Counted from the first letter of the stretch, positions 1 to 9,951 are shown. The stretch is 64,000 nucleotides of DNA from Labia minor (GCA_963082975.1 OY720345.1:56712528-56776527), one strand, 5' to 3'. A program made the numbers and translations. Notes: generated by a model from the sequence alone, not told the origin.

Positions 1-399
1 AAAATTTACACTATTTTTCAATCATACAATAATAATACAACCCTAACCCTTTACGCATGCATTTTTTTAGATTGTATAAAATTACTCATATAAATAAAAT
101 TTACACTATTTTTCAATTATACAATAATAATTATATAAAACTTTATAAAACATTATATAAAATTTTTCTCATAAATAAAATTTACACTATTTTTCAATCA
201 TACAATAATAATATAAAAATAATGTTAATTTTATTTATAATCTAACCCTTTACGAATGCATTTTTTTAAATTGTATAAAATTACTCATATAAATAAAATT
301 TACACTATTTTTCAATTATACAATAATAATTATATAAAACTTTATAAAACATTATATAAAATTTTTCACATAAATAAAATTTACACTATTTTTCAATTA
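1..399. repeat. Tandem repeat, about 199-bp unit, two copies, cut by window edge
   Basis: The block starting ctaaccctttacg at 43 recurs at 242, giving a period of 199 bp. The second copy follows the first with few differences up to about 398. A sub-motif (aaaatttacactatttttcaa) recurs about five times inside the array, so the unit itself grew from shorter duplications. The array runs into the left edge and is probably longer. Short open frames here have no coding character. Confidence 0.85.
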
Positions 400-439
400 A
401 TCAATTGACTGTTGATGTCTATTTTGCTTCAATAGTCGC

Positions 440-786
440 TTGACCTCGGTGAACCTTTGGTACAATCTTTTCTTCATGGGAGATAAATATTTTATTCTTG
501 AAGAAAATTCAGATGGTGTAGGCGTATGTCCCGCTGAACACCTGCAAAAATTAATTAAGTTTAAAAAAAAATTCCAAAGAATTAATACAGAAAAGCCTAA
601 GCAAACTAAAAATTTATTTTAAATCATTATAAAAAATCTATTTAAAGTTAGGAGAAGATTAATGAATTTTATTAAAAAATATAATACATACTTCTCGCAG
701 GGCTGGATTCGAAAAGATCAGTCTTCTCTGATACCAAGCCCAAACCATCTGATGTAGTATTAACAGGTGTTGCTATAAATATTTAA
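440..786 (+). pseudogene. Unidentified coding-like fragments, probably from a mobile element
   Basis: Two pieces look coding-like but match nothing I recognise. The first (440-622) reads through a stretch with MGDKYFILEENSDG and ends in a Lys-rich tail. The second (701-786) follows a plausible splice acceptor (cttctcgcag, 691-700) and reads LDSKRSVFSDTKPKPSDVV before a TAA at 784-786. They could be exons of one element gene or chance open frames. Everything around them is repeat-derived, which favours a decayed mobile-element gene. No function is proposed. Confidence 0.25.
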
Positions 787-844
787 AAAAATTAATAAAA
801 TTATTTTCTTTTATTATTAATATATTTTTTGGTAAACAACAACT

Positions 845-1072
845 TTAAATTATTGTTGTTTTACCCACTCTTAAAAAATTACACCTTGGAAAATAGAACA
901 AGTGTCCTCGTTCTCCTTCAGGTAGAGAATTCGTAATACAATCTTTCTGAATACAATTAAAAACCTGCAAAATCAAAAATTTATTTATATGTACATATAT
1001 TATATAACTTTATAATAAAAAATAATCATCAATAATAGTAAAAATATTAATTAAACTTACTTTAGGAACCAT
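845..1072 (-). pseudogene. Two-exon short gene fragment with possible THAP-like zinc-finger start
   Basis: On the minus strand an ATG at 1070-1072 opens a four-codon exon (M V P K) ending at 1061 before a consensus donor gtaagt (1055-1060). A consensus acceptor ttttgcag precedes 964, and the second exon runs in phase to a TAA at 845-847, giving about 43 residues. The product has C-x4-C followed by a FYFP motif; THAP zinc fingers also begin with a Cys pair and have an F-x-x-FP segment, so a THAP-like transposon or domesticated gene is possible. The 3' part of a THAP finger (second Cys/His pair) is not visible. The exon 1/intron segment is repeated at 2570-2700, so this is probably part of a mobile element. 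Confidence 0.35.
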
Positions 1073-1223
1073 ATTGCACGCAATTGGACAGCGACAGATC
1101 ACGTTACGTATGCCTGGCAGAGATATTTTAAATGGGACGAGTGCTCGTTGTCCACAAGTCACTAGCTGTTGTTAAATGTTTTCGGGTGTTTTCGGATAAC
1201 CGAAACAAACCGAATTAAAATTA

Positions 1224-1418
1224 GTGCTAGCAACAGCAGCGCCTCGAGCGGCCTCGAGTGATGCATGCATGCATTGTCACACTGGAAATTTCTCTGCCGT
1301 AAGAGAGACCCCCCCCTGGTGTCCATGTGTGTTGATGTGTGTCATTGTCCCCTCGCCACAGGCTACATCGTGCATAAAAATTCGAAATCCGAAGGCAGCA
1401 ATTGCAAACATGCCTACA
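1224..1418 (+). other. Candidate exon pair with a 63-nt intron, unidentified
   Basis: A segment ending near 1298 reads DACMHCHTGNFSA and is followed by a donor-like gtaaga. A 63-nt stretch ending in cctcgccacag (acceptor before 1362) separates it from a 57-nt segment (1362-1418) that ends at a gtaagt donor. The frame also stays open through the putative intron, so splicing is not required for coding. The 3' end shares a short pattern (caattgc, then ATG, then agtaagt) with the exon-like repeats at 1061-1090 and 2580-2615, suggesting repeat origin. Confidence 0.25.
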
Positions 1419-1429
1419 GTAAGTAAAAT

Positions 1430-1590
1430 TTTATTATATAAATTATTTTATATTAATATTAAATTTATTAATATATTATTAAATATTTTATTTATTTACA
1501 AAATTTTACATATTTGCCATATTAAATATTATTATTTATATTTACATTAATATTCAGTATTACTGAATTATGTACATATAAAATAAAATA
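1430..1590. repeat. Dispersed repeat, inverted relative to 4690-4845
   Basis: The segment containing ttttacatatttgccatatt and a following run through attcagtattactgaattatgtaca is the reverse complement of 4690-4845 with few differences. It is a repeat of unknown class. The intervening DNA is filled with other repeats, so the two copies probably inserted independently. Confidence 0.7.
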
Positions 1591-1964
1591 TTTGAATATA
1601 TTATTAATATATGTTGTCTATTGAAAATGATCGAGTTTCTTTCTATTTTAACTATTCTTCTATTTCCTCGTATACCTGATCCAAGACAATAGGCTAAGTT
1701 TTTGTTAAACAGACCATATTTATAACCTGTAGATCAACCCATGTACTTAAAATTCGATATTCCAAACATATCTATTAAACTATTTTAAAATTATTTGTTA
1801 TCATTTCTCAGATGGATTAATCATGAAAACAGCGATTTTACAACAAGCGAGAAGAAAAAGTTAAACCGTGGAGTGATACCTCAGAAAGTAACCCAAGATA
1901 ATATGTTTTGTGTATTTAATAAAACTATTTTCAAAGGTGTAAATTTATACGTCTCACAATATAT

Positions 1965-2273
1965 GAAAAAACAATATGTAAATAAGATATGTTTAATAGT
2001 GAGATCACCATATAATTTGTAAACATAATTTTATAATTTTTATTAATTTTCAAATAAATATGATGTATTATGTATTATATATTATCTATCACTTAGACTT
2101 AGACATTACTATTTTCATCTAGCTGTATAAATTCCATAATAACAATTCAAAAATTGTAAAATTTTCGCACAAGCGAAAAAACAATATGTTAAAAAGATAT
2201 GTTTAATAGTGAGATCACCACATAATTTGTAAATATAATTTTATAATTTTTATTAATTTTCAAATATATATTG
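1965..2273. repeat. Pair of about 99-bp direct repeats, period 210 bp
   Basis: The 99 bp from 1965 (gaaaaaacaatatgta) recur from 2175 with about six differences. This could be a local segmental duplication or the two ends of a small retroelement. The 110 bp between the copies shows no coding or RNA feature. Confidence 0.8.
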
Positions 2274-2700
2274 TAACACTAAAAACACGGAATCAAAGGC
2301 TCCCCAGGAGTGAGATAGGCACGGCACGGCAATTATGGACTTAGAGAATGTGTTAAGCGTTCCGGAGGCACCAGAGGCGCTCCTGGCACTAATTCAAATC
2401 CGAAAGTTGTTCAGAAAACAACCAACAGATGGCGCACCATGCTCATTGTTAAATTCATGAAACCATTTAAATCATTTTAAATATTGTGAAAGTGTCGTAA
2501 ACATCTGATCTGATCATCTGATCGTCAAGCGTCCAAGCGTCTAACATTAAATATCATATTATCTGACTGGTCCGAGGCCCTCCAATTGCGATCAATATGT
2601 ATAAAAATAAAGTAAGTATATTTAATATAATTTTACTATTATTGATGATTATTTTTCCATATAAACTTATATGATATATGTACATATAAATATGGATGGG
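2274..2700 (+). repeat. GC-richer repeat block with first-exon-like segment ending in a splice donor
   Basis: This less AT-rich block contains a 42-codon open frame from an ATG at 2335 (MDLENVLSVPEAPEALLALI), not recognised. From about 2580 it matches, in opposite orientation, the segment 980-1090: both carry tccaattgcg, then an ATG, a few codons, a gtaagt donor, and the same downstream intron-like stretch. I read it as a second copy of a mobile element that has a tiny first coding exon. Confidence 0.45.
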
Positions 2701-2914
2701 CAAAGAAAGGAAGAATTTTACTTGAACCATATATAACAAATGTCACCGATGATATCAGCAACGATAAAATATGTTATTTCTCGATTCCGAACTTAGCAAC
2801 CAAAATATAAATGATTTCTCTCTTTACTTGAAAATTCTAGGAATGTTAACCCCTACTCACCCCTACTGGAGATTTGGATTTGTGTAAAATAGGACAAGCT
2901 AGAAATACTTTAAT

Positions 2915-3168
2915 TGTAGGACACTAATTTTTGAAACAAAGTTTTTAGCGACACCATGCAGTACGAGGCATAACTAATTGAAAAAATTCGGGCTTGTGTG
3001 TTGCCAAAACGCCCAAAAACACCACTTCTGGCAACTCTGGATTGAACACGTACTGAACTGAAATAAACCGATATTATTTTTTTCGGTTCAGCTCCGGTTT
3101 TCGTTCCGACAAAAATACCGGTTTTTTTCGGTTTTCGGTTTTCGGTTCAGTTCCAGTTCGAAGCCCTG
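2915..3168 (-). mobile_element. Truncated hAT copy, inverted relative to the element at 37326
   Basis: The segment reads, in reverse, like the first about 250 bp of the hAT element at 37326-38513, including the repeated cggttttcggttttcgg tract and the terminal cgaagccctg ending at 3168. Only this end is present; the transposase part and other terminus are missing, so it is a truncated relic. Confidence 0.85.
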
Positions 3169-3370
3169 ATCTAAACATAATAACTAAGAGACCAAACCCA
3201 GACTGGAATAAAAAATTATACATAAACTTAAATAAAGATAAAAATGAATTACACAATAAAATAAAAAAAGTCGAATTGGCAGTCGTGGGACTGGCCGACA
3301 GAAGTGAAAACTTGTGCGTAAGAAATTTGAAAGCAGACGGAATGCGCACCAGCTTCACGAGAAAAATGAA
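3168..3370 (+). pseudogene. Unidentified coding-like fragment
   Basis: Beginning at the edge of the truncated hAT, one plus-strand frame stays open for over 60 codons with protein-like composition (for example KRPNPDWNKKLYINLNKDK and VELAVVGLADRSENLCVRN). It ends in AT-rich microsatellite DNA without a clear stop context. I do not recognise the family. Its position among repeats suggests a mobile-element gene remnant. Confidence 0.3.
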
Positions 3371-3469
3371 ATTTATATACGTATATATATATATATATAT
3401 AAAATTCATAATTATTTTTTTCAGCAAACTGATTATTATTACAAAAATATTAAAAATACGATGTGTATG

Positions 3470-3680
3470 AATATATATATATATGTCTGTCTGTCTGTCT
3501 GTCTGTCTGTGTGTGTGTCTGTCAAATACTCAAAAACTACCCGTCCGATTGCGATGAAACTTTCAGGGATTGTTGTGGGCGTCCCAGGGAAGGTTTTAGT
3601 GTAGTTAAATCCAAAATTAATTTATCAAAAATTAATTTAATTAGTAATATTTTGGTAAAAGTCTATTTATGGTTACCATG
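3470..3680 (+). repeat. TCTG/TG microsatellite plus dispersed-repeat tail
   Basis: A (tctg)n/(tg)n tract at about 3484-3523 is followed by actacccgtccgattgcgat and gaaactttcaggg. Similar 'ccgatt..gatgaaa' tails after TCTG or TCCG microsatellites occur in many arthropod non-autonomous repeats, and a related block lies at 8490-8600. No coding capacity. Confidence 0.6.
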
Positions 3681-3719
3681 GTTACATTGAAAAATTTACA
3701 ATAAATAAATAAAAATAAT

Positions 3720-4028
3720 TGGAAATCTTTTCAACTTATTATTTTGATAAATTTTATTAATATTTTTAATTTTTTTTAAACTGCCAAAAATAACATACCC
3801 ATAATAATAGTTGTAATAAAAATAAAAATATAAATCACAATGTAAGTAAAATATTGAATCGTTTTATTTATATTGTTTCAATTATTGTTTGAATATTTAT
3901 TAAATTTATATATAGATTAATTTACATGTTTAAATGTATATTTAATAAATTTATTTATTGATTCTTAATATTAATAATTCCAATTACTTTCTTGAAATTT
4001 TTTTTTTATTTAAAAGCATATTCAGCAT
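3720..4028. other. AT-rich spacer, nothing recognised
   Basis: No open frames with coding character, RNA signals or clear repeats are visible here. Confidence 0.5.
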
Positions 4029-4570
4029 ATCTCGCAAATTTGAATTGGATTAAATAACATATATTAATTTAAATTAAATTAAATTAATTCAATTATAAAT
4101 TAAAATTAATAAATAATATTTATTAAACCAGCGAAAGTTTGGCTCTTTTTTGATGGCACCACGTCACATGTTGGCGCGTGAGATTTCCAGTGTTAAAAAA
4201 ATTAATTCTGGTACTTTCAGCAATTCAATTTTCGATGTTGAGATTTTGATGTTTTTGATGTTATAAATAATATTTATTAAATTATAATTTAATTAATTTA
4301 ATTTAATTTAAATTAATAAATATTATTTAATCAAATTCAAATTTGCGAGATAGTCGAGTGGATAGTGGAGTGTTTGGCTCTTTGTTGATGGCACCACGTC
4401 ACGTGTTGGCGCGTGAGATTTCCAGTGTTAAAAAATTAATTCTGGTACTTTCAGCGATTCTATCAAGCTCAAATTCTATATATAGCAGTTTTATACAATT
4501 ATTAATCCTGTGAAAAATTATCAAACATATATCTTTATTTTTACGGTCACACACACACACACACACACAT
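4029..4570. repeat. Rearranged, partly palindromic copy of the 'actatctcgc' repeat family
   Basis: The family is also present at 31515-32037, 42631-44716 and 46508-46862. Here the terminal segment (atctcgcaaatttgaatt) occurs twice in opposite orientation (from 4029, and ending near 4354), enclosing one copy of the internal sequence with ggcaccacgtcac. A second internal copy follows from about 4365. A CA microsatellite at 4547-4569 marks the usual interior CA tract. This looks like one copy inserted head to head into another. Confidence 0.65.
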
Positions 4571-4627
4571 ATTTAAAAATTAATTTATTAAAATATATAT
4601 TATATAATATATTATATATAGTATATA

Positions 4628-4628
4628 A

Positions 4629-4670
<42 letters not shown>
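4628..4670. repeat. TA microsatellite
   Basis: A long (ta)n tract. Comparable tracts lie at 10921-10956, 14331-14358 and 57893-57921. Confidence 0.8.
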
Positions 4671-4671
<1 letters not shown>

Positions 4672-4914
4672 GAAATTAATTTTAAATTATATAAATATAT
4701 TAGAAATTAATTTAATATAATTTAACACATAATAATATATTAAAATATTTTATTTTATATATACATAATTTAGTAATACTGATTATTAATGTAAATATAA
4801 ATAATAATATTTAATATGGCAAATATGTAAAATTTTGTAAAGAATGTATCAGAAGTTTAGTGTCTAACATTCTGGCGTATTGCGCATGCGTATATCGGTC
4901 GGGTCGGTGTCGTT

Positions 4915-5154
4915 TTGGAATCTCACGCGAAATCTATATTTTTTCCCCATCCGCAAAAGTGCTCAACGCCGCTAAAGAAGTTTTCACTTCAAAAATTGAA
5001 AATTGAATATACGGAATTTGACCAAATTCAAAATCAATATGATATAATCGAAAATAAACTCAAAATCATACAAAAAGAATATTTCGATACATCTGAAAAA
5101 TTACCTAAACTTACAGAAAATACGAAAAATCTCATAAAAAAAGGGAAAAATTAA
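4915..5154 (+). pseudogene. RTE ORF, fragment upstream of the hAT insertion
   Basis: The frame encodes the Lys-rich linker between the endonuclease and reverse transcriptase of RTE proteins (EKLPKLTENTKNLIKK). It is broken by a one-base slip in the A/G homopolymer near 5145. In the next frame the reading continues to the hAT target site and, across the insertion, into the frame that resumes at 6286. The ATG at 4915 is not necessarily a real start. The upstream endonuclease domain is not recognisable. Confidence 0.6.
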
Positions 5155-5181
5155 AATTAAAAAGAAAAACATTTGATAACC

Positions 5182-5189
5182 GTCTAGAA
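5182..5189. repeat. Target-site duplication (left), gtctagaa
   Basis: The 8-bp gtctagaa is repeated exactly at 6286-6293 on the other side of the hAT, as expected for hAT-superfamily insertion. Confidence 0.95.
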
Positions 5190-6285
5190 CAGGCGTCGGC
5201 AACCTATGGCACGCGTGCCAGGCTTGGCACGCGATGGGGTTCTGAATGGCACTCTACAAAGTAATCAGGGAAATCGCGAAAATATCGAGACGAAGTGATT
5301 TTTAAATAAGAGAAAATGTTTAATTATAATTATTAACATTTCCCCGAATTGAACGATAAAGAGTGGTTATGTAAATTGATGTTTCTGACTGATATAACTA
5401 AACATCTCAATGAACTAAACTTAAGATTGCAAGGAAAACCCAAAACTGTGCTCGAACTTTTTGAATATTGGACAGGATTTGCTACAAAATTAAATATATT
5501 TTTATGTAATATTAATACTAGTACCTACAAACACTTCCCAAATGATATAGCGCTTGCAAATAAATCGACCATAGACAAAGATGAACTTAAAACCTTCGTT
5601 GAAGCACTTAAAGATGAATTTTCCAAAAGATGCAAAGACTTTGAAGCTCATGTGCCTATATTTTCCCTCCTCATAAAACCAGATTTAATAGATCCATTAA
5701 TAATACCGTTTGATTTTTTAATTTTTGAGTGGATGAATGTTGATAATTTTGAAATGGAACTTATCGAACTAATATCTTCAGAATTATGAAAAACAAAATT
5801 TAAAGAATTACGAAAAAATCTGGAAGATGACTCTATGGAAAAATTGACTTCTATATTAAATTGTTGGATGTCATTGCCGGAAAGATTTAATTGTTTAAAG
5901 AAAATTGCACATGTGCTCTCCTTTCCGCTTTTGGTTCCACATATCTCTGTGAATAAATTTTTTCTCACATGAAACATATTTTGAGTCCACAAAGAAGTCG
6001 TTTAACAACTGAACATTCAGGATCTTGTATTAAATTAAAAGTCACAAATTATACCCCTGATATTGAAATATTAAGCATAAATGTACAGGGGCAAGGTTCG
6101 CATTAAAAATTTTTAATTTATGTTAGAATTTTATGTTATTTTTTTAATAAATATGTTTAAAAGATAAATTTGGTAAAAAATTCTTCTCCTCTACAACCCC
6201 ATTATAATTTAGAAATAAGGCGGCACCCTGAATCATATTGGTAGAGTGGCTTGGCACACCACAGCTAAAAGGTTGCCGACCCCTG
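5190..6285. mobile_element. hAT transposon, internally deleted, inserted in the RTE ORF
   Basis: Terminal inverted repeats match at 15 of 16 positions (left caggcgtcggcaacct; right, read in reverse, caggggtcggcaacct). They are flanked by a perfect 8-bp duplication. At 1096 bp it is far too short for a complete hAT, and only the C-terminal part of the transposase survives. The sequence before the terminal repeat (ggcacgcgtgccaggcttgg) is a further GC-richer subterminal palindrome. Confidence 0.95.
5349..6106 (+). pseudogene. hAT transposase C-terminal fragment (GTF2IRD2/ZBED-like)
   Basis: The first part (5349-5789) reads NDKEWLCKLMFLTDITKHLN followed by LNLRLQGK, a segment typical of hAT transposases whose domesticated relatives include GTF2IRD2 and the ZBED/SCAND3 proteins. 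After a stop and indels near 5787 the reading continues with the family's C-terminal pattern (SHMKHILSPQRSRLT) to a TAA at 6104-6106. The N-terminal BED finger and most of the RNase-H-like catalytic core are absent. Non-functional. Confidence 0.8.
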
Positions 6286-6302
6286 GTCTAGAACATAATA
6301 CA

Positions 6303-7739
6303 ATGTGTAAAATAGTGAAATTTAATATTAAGAAAGATCTTAAAAATTATAACGATAATTTAATTAAATCTTTAATCGAACCACATACCTCTTTGAAAAA
6401 AATAAAAAAAGAAATGTCCTCTGGTAATCAATTAATTACAAAATTAATAAATAAAGATAAAATCCCAGAAAGTAATAGAATAAAAATTATAAAAATAGCT
6501 ACAAATTTTTATGAAAAGTTGTACTCTAAAAACAATAAAAATTATAATAATAATAATAATAAAAATGATAAGGAATTAACCGAAAATGAAGAAAAAATTC
6601 CAGATTTCTTAGAATCGGAAGTTGGATCAATTATAAATAAATTAAAACCAAATAAAATGCCTGGAATCGACGGCATAAAAAATGAAATAATAAAACATTG
6701 TCTAAATGTAATTAAAAAACCTATAACATTACTATTTAATAAAATTTTAAAAACCCAAATAATACCAAGACAATGGCAATCGTCCAATATAATGATTCTT
6801 TTTAAAAAAGGAGATCCAACTGATATGAATAATTATAGACCAATAACATTATCATCAAATATAAGTAAAATCTTTATGAAACTAATTTATAATAGATTGG
6901 AAAAAATATTGTTATTTAACCAACCTTCAGAACAAGCGGGATTCAGAAATGGCTATTCCACATATGATCATCTGCATTCCATTAATCAAATTATTGAAAA
7001 GGCTAAGGAATTTCAAATTAGATTATACTTAGCTTTTATAGATTATGAAAAAGCATTCGATAGTTTAAATCATGAATCAATATACGAATCAATGATGGCA
7101 CAAGGAATACATACACAATATATTAACTTAATTAAAAAAATCTATAGTAATTGCCAAGCTAGAGTTGTCCTAGATAAACCAGGACTATTCTTCCCGATAA
7201 AAAAAGGAGTTAAACAAGGAGATCCCCTTTCCCCAATGATTTTCAATTGTGTATTAGAAGAAGTATTTAGAAGGTTAAATTGGGAAAAGGAAGGATTAAA
7301 TATAAATGGTAATTATTTGAATAATTTAAGATTCGCAGATGATGTTGTCTTGATAGCGACATCAAAGAAACAACTAGAAAAAATGATAAATCATTTAAAT
7401 ATAGAAAGTAAAAAGGCCGGACTAAAAATAAATTCAAAAAAATCTGTAATTCTAATCAATGAAGATCAAGAAGAAGAAGTGAAATTCAATGAAGAAGAAC
7501 CACCAATCATATGTAAGAAAGAAAATGTATACCTAGGTCAACTTATCAGTTTCGAGAATAAAGCAACGAAAGAAATTAGAAGAAGAATCGCGCTGGCATG
7601 GAAAAAATATTGGTCACTAAAATTTATTATTAAAAATAAAGAAATATATCAAGAAACAAAAATAAAAGTTTATAAAAAATGTGTTGTGCCAGTACTGACT
7701 TACGGGGCGCAAACATGGTCTATGACTAAATTAATATGA
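6303..7739 (+). pseudogene. RTE reverse transcriptase, main fragment
   Basis: This open frame continues the RTE ORF after the hAT. Reverse-transcriptase blocks appear in order: NNYRPITLSS (about 6830), EQAGFRNGYS (about 6928), the first catalytic Asp in FIDYEKAFDSL (about 7040), GVKQGDPLSPMIFN (about 7207), and the active-site FADD (about 7332). The downstream YLGQLIS and TYGAQTW segments are typical of RTE and related LINEs. The in-frame ATG at 6246 lies inside the hAT end and is fortuitous. The frame ends with TGA at 7737-7739; the thumb and C-terminal module continue in the frame starting at 7736. Confidence 0.9.
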
Positions 7740-8125
7740 ATAAACTCGAGTCTACCCAAAGGTCGATGATTAGAAGCATTTTAGGTAAAAGGAAAAGAGA
7801 CAAATTGAATATGGACCAAGTATATAAAAAATTCAAAGTGGAACATATTAATATGTATATAAGAAGGATGAAATGGAGATGGGCTGGCCATATTGCAAGA
7901 ATGGAAAACAACAGATGGACCAAATTAATGACGGAGTGGTGTCCTATGGAAAACAAGAGAAACCGAGGAAGACCATATAAAAGATGGAAGGATGATCTGA
8001 TAGAGATGACTGGAAACAACTGGTTGAGGATGGCGAGAACGCGAAACGAATGGAAGACTTTGGGAGAGGCCTATGCCCAAAGGGCCTGGTTCTATGAAGA
8101 TAGAAGAAAAAACAAAATTAATTAA
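7736..8125 (+). pseudogene. RTE ORF, C-terminal module in a shifted frame
   Basis: This frame overlaps the previous stop (ATGA, 7736-7739) and reads NKLESTQRSMIRSILG, WRWAGHIARMENNRWTK and GRPYKRWKDDL, the Arg-rich C-terminal region found in RTE reverse transcriptases, ending with TAA at 8123-8125. In intact elements this is continuous with the upstream reverse transcriptase. A single frameshift is the simplest explanation; the overlap does not by itself indicate a designed second ORF. Confidence 0.85.
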
Positions 8126-8368
8126 ATTAAAATCAATTAAAAATGCTATTATTGTATTATATTATTATGTATTGTTGTATTATATGATTGTTATGTATTG
8201 TAAGAACCAATAAGGGCAATAAATAAATAAATGAATAAATAAATTGGTTTATAATTTTTATTTATTAAATATTTAAAAAATGTGATTATTTTTTTAGATT
8301 TTCTTTTATTACAGACCAAGAAACCAACTTTGGAACAATAACATTGGATGAAGATAAGATACATTTTT

Positions 8369-8985
8369 ACCGACCGACGATAGTAAGGGAGGTATTGTTT
8401 TCACACCAAATTTCACATGTGGAGATTTTTACATATCTCCACGAATCATGCATTTTCTAAACAGAAAAAAGTATTTTTAGCATGATGTCCGTCCGTCTGT
8501 CCGTCTGTCCGTCCGTCCGTCCGTCCGTATAGATGTGTACAGCCTGAACGGCTCAACCGATTTTGATGAAATTTGGTATATTTACTTAATGCATCAGTAT
8601 GATGAATGGATCAACTTTTGGTGCAAATCCGGAAACCGGAAGTGCTAGTATTGCCGATCGAAGAGAGGAAGTGAAGGGTTATTTTCATATCAAATTTCAC
8701 GTGAAGCCATATCTCGTCGTGTTATGCACTTTGTATTGGTTTTATCCTCGAGAAAAATCATATTTATTAGTTTTTTCTTGATTTAAAATTATATGACGTC
8801 ATCCAGCCATTCATGACGTCACAGCCTGGTCTTGCATATATATTATAAATAAAATAAAATTAAAAATGTTTATATTTATTATTTATGTATCCATATCTGT
8901 TTTTTATTACATTAATAGATATATGAAAATTATTTGAAATTGTTTCTGTAGCTGGAAATTAATTTATTTCAAACCGTCGGTCGGT
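8369..8985. mobile_element. Possible MITE with 'accgaccgacg' ends and TCCG microsatellite
   Basis: The left end accgaccgacg (8369) faces an inverted ccgtcggtcggt (8974-8985), about 617 bp apart. Inside are a (tccg)n/(tctg)n tract (8486-8527), the dispersed ccgattttgatgaaatttgg motif (8560-8579) and paired tgacgtcat-like sites near 8795-8820. The left terminal 37 bp recur in reverse at 32676-32712. No transposase sequence is visible, and the target duplication is not clear, so the right boundary is uncertain. Confidence 0.45.
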
Positions 8986-9105
8986 TCGGACCTGGCCACA
9001 GGTCAACTTATTTATTAAATTATTAATTATTATATTATTATTAAATTATTCTTCCTTATATAGTTTCTAATACATTTTCTTTTTATTTTAGGTATTTTAG
9101 GTATT

Positions 9106-9219
9106 AAAGGGGGGGGGGGGGGGTTTAGCCGGTTAGAGTCCGGCACTACCCCGTTGGCCAGCGGGGTGTCCGTGTGGATTTTCCCCCTCCTAACCCAAAA
9201 AAAAAAAAAAAAAAAAAAA
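9106..9219 (+). mobile_element. GC-rich retro-insert with G-run start and A23 tail
   Basis: A run of about 13-14 G is followed by a GC-rich segment (tagccggttagagtccggca, then cgttggccagcggggtgtcc) and a 23-nt poly(A) at 9197-9219. The composition contrasts sharply with the flanks, and the A-tail suggests insertion by LINE-mediated retroposition. I cannot assign it to a SINE or gene family. Confidence 0.5.
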
Positions 9220-9224
9220 TATAA

Positions 9225-9920
9225 ATTTAATGTAAAAAACAAGAAAATTTTAAACAATTTAAGAATAATTATTTATGAAAAAATGTATCCTATTTTCTTT
9301 TAATAATTATCTTTGATTAAATTACAAAAGAATTATACATATTTTTATACTAATTTTTTTATTTTGTTTTTTTATAATAGAATGATTTTATTGTAAAATA
9401 TATATTTATGAAATATAGAATTTTATTTTTATTCAATATTTTCTTTTACTTATTTATAATTTATCCATTTATTTTTTGTTGGGTTTAGAATCATTTGTAT
9501 CAGGTGTTTTAGTGATGTAGCATGGGCCCATATAATAATGTTATATATTTTTTAATTAGCATGTTTATATCTGAAAATAAGTATATGATAAAAGCAAAAT
9601 TCAGGTGCATCTCCATAGGAATAAATAATTCTAATTGCAAGCTTGTATCATAAAGATGTTTTTTCCTCGGGCAGTAATATACATATTTGAATCCTTGATC
9701 CATTTGAAATTTATACATCATTTTTGATTAGATATATGACATGCATGAGATGAAAAGACAAAAAATTTATATAAAAAAAAAAAAATGGAATAATCTTATG
9801 AAATAAAAGCAGCATTTTAAAAATAATTTTATTTAATAATATTTTTATTAATAAGCACAGAAAATTTACCAACATCATTTATTTTGTTTATACTAACTAT
9901 TAAGATAAAATTTTAGGAGC
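9225..9920. other. AT-rich spacer, nothing recognised
   Basis: Short open frames here have no protein-like composition. No RNA or repeat feature is evident. Confidence 0.5.
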
Positions 9921-9951
9921 CCACGGGCGCCGAAAATCTTAGGACGGCCCT
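9918..9951. mobile_element. hAT-like element terminus (relic)
   Basis: The segment cgccgaaaatcttaggacgg followed by ccctg resembles a hAT end read inward from the right (cagggccgtcc). No matching left end is found nearby, so it is a truncated remnant. Confidence 0.4.

Larger units (their letters stand above)
4925..8243 (+). mobile_element. RTE-clade non-LTR retrotransposon, 5'-truncated, interrupted by a hAT
   Basis: The element spans a short 5' piece (about 4925-5189) and the main body (6286-8243), separated by the hAT at 5190-6285. It carries reverse-transcriptase motifs typical of the RTE clade and the characteristic C-terminal WAGHIARM...NRGRP module. The N-terminal endonuclease is missing, as expected for the 5' truncation common in LINEs. 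The 3' end is a tandem AATA/AATAAA tail (about 8218-8243), the usual RTE type of tail. Several frameshifts show that it is dead. Confidence 0.85.

Noticed and set aside
41-55. ccctaaccct as telomeric repeat
   Set aside because: A single short occurrence within a 199-bp unit, not a tandem TTAGG or TTAGGG array.
5648-5992. Minus-strand 114-codon frame
   Set aside because: Antisense shadow of the hAT transposase remnant.
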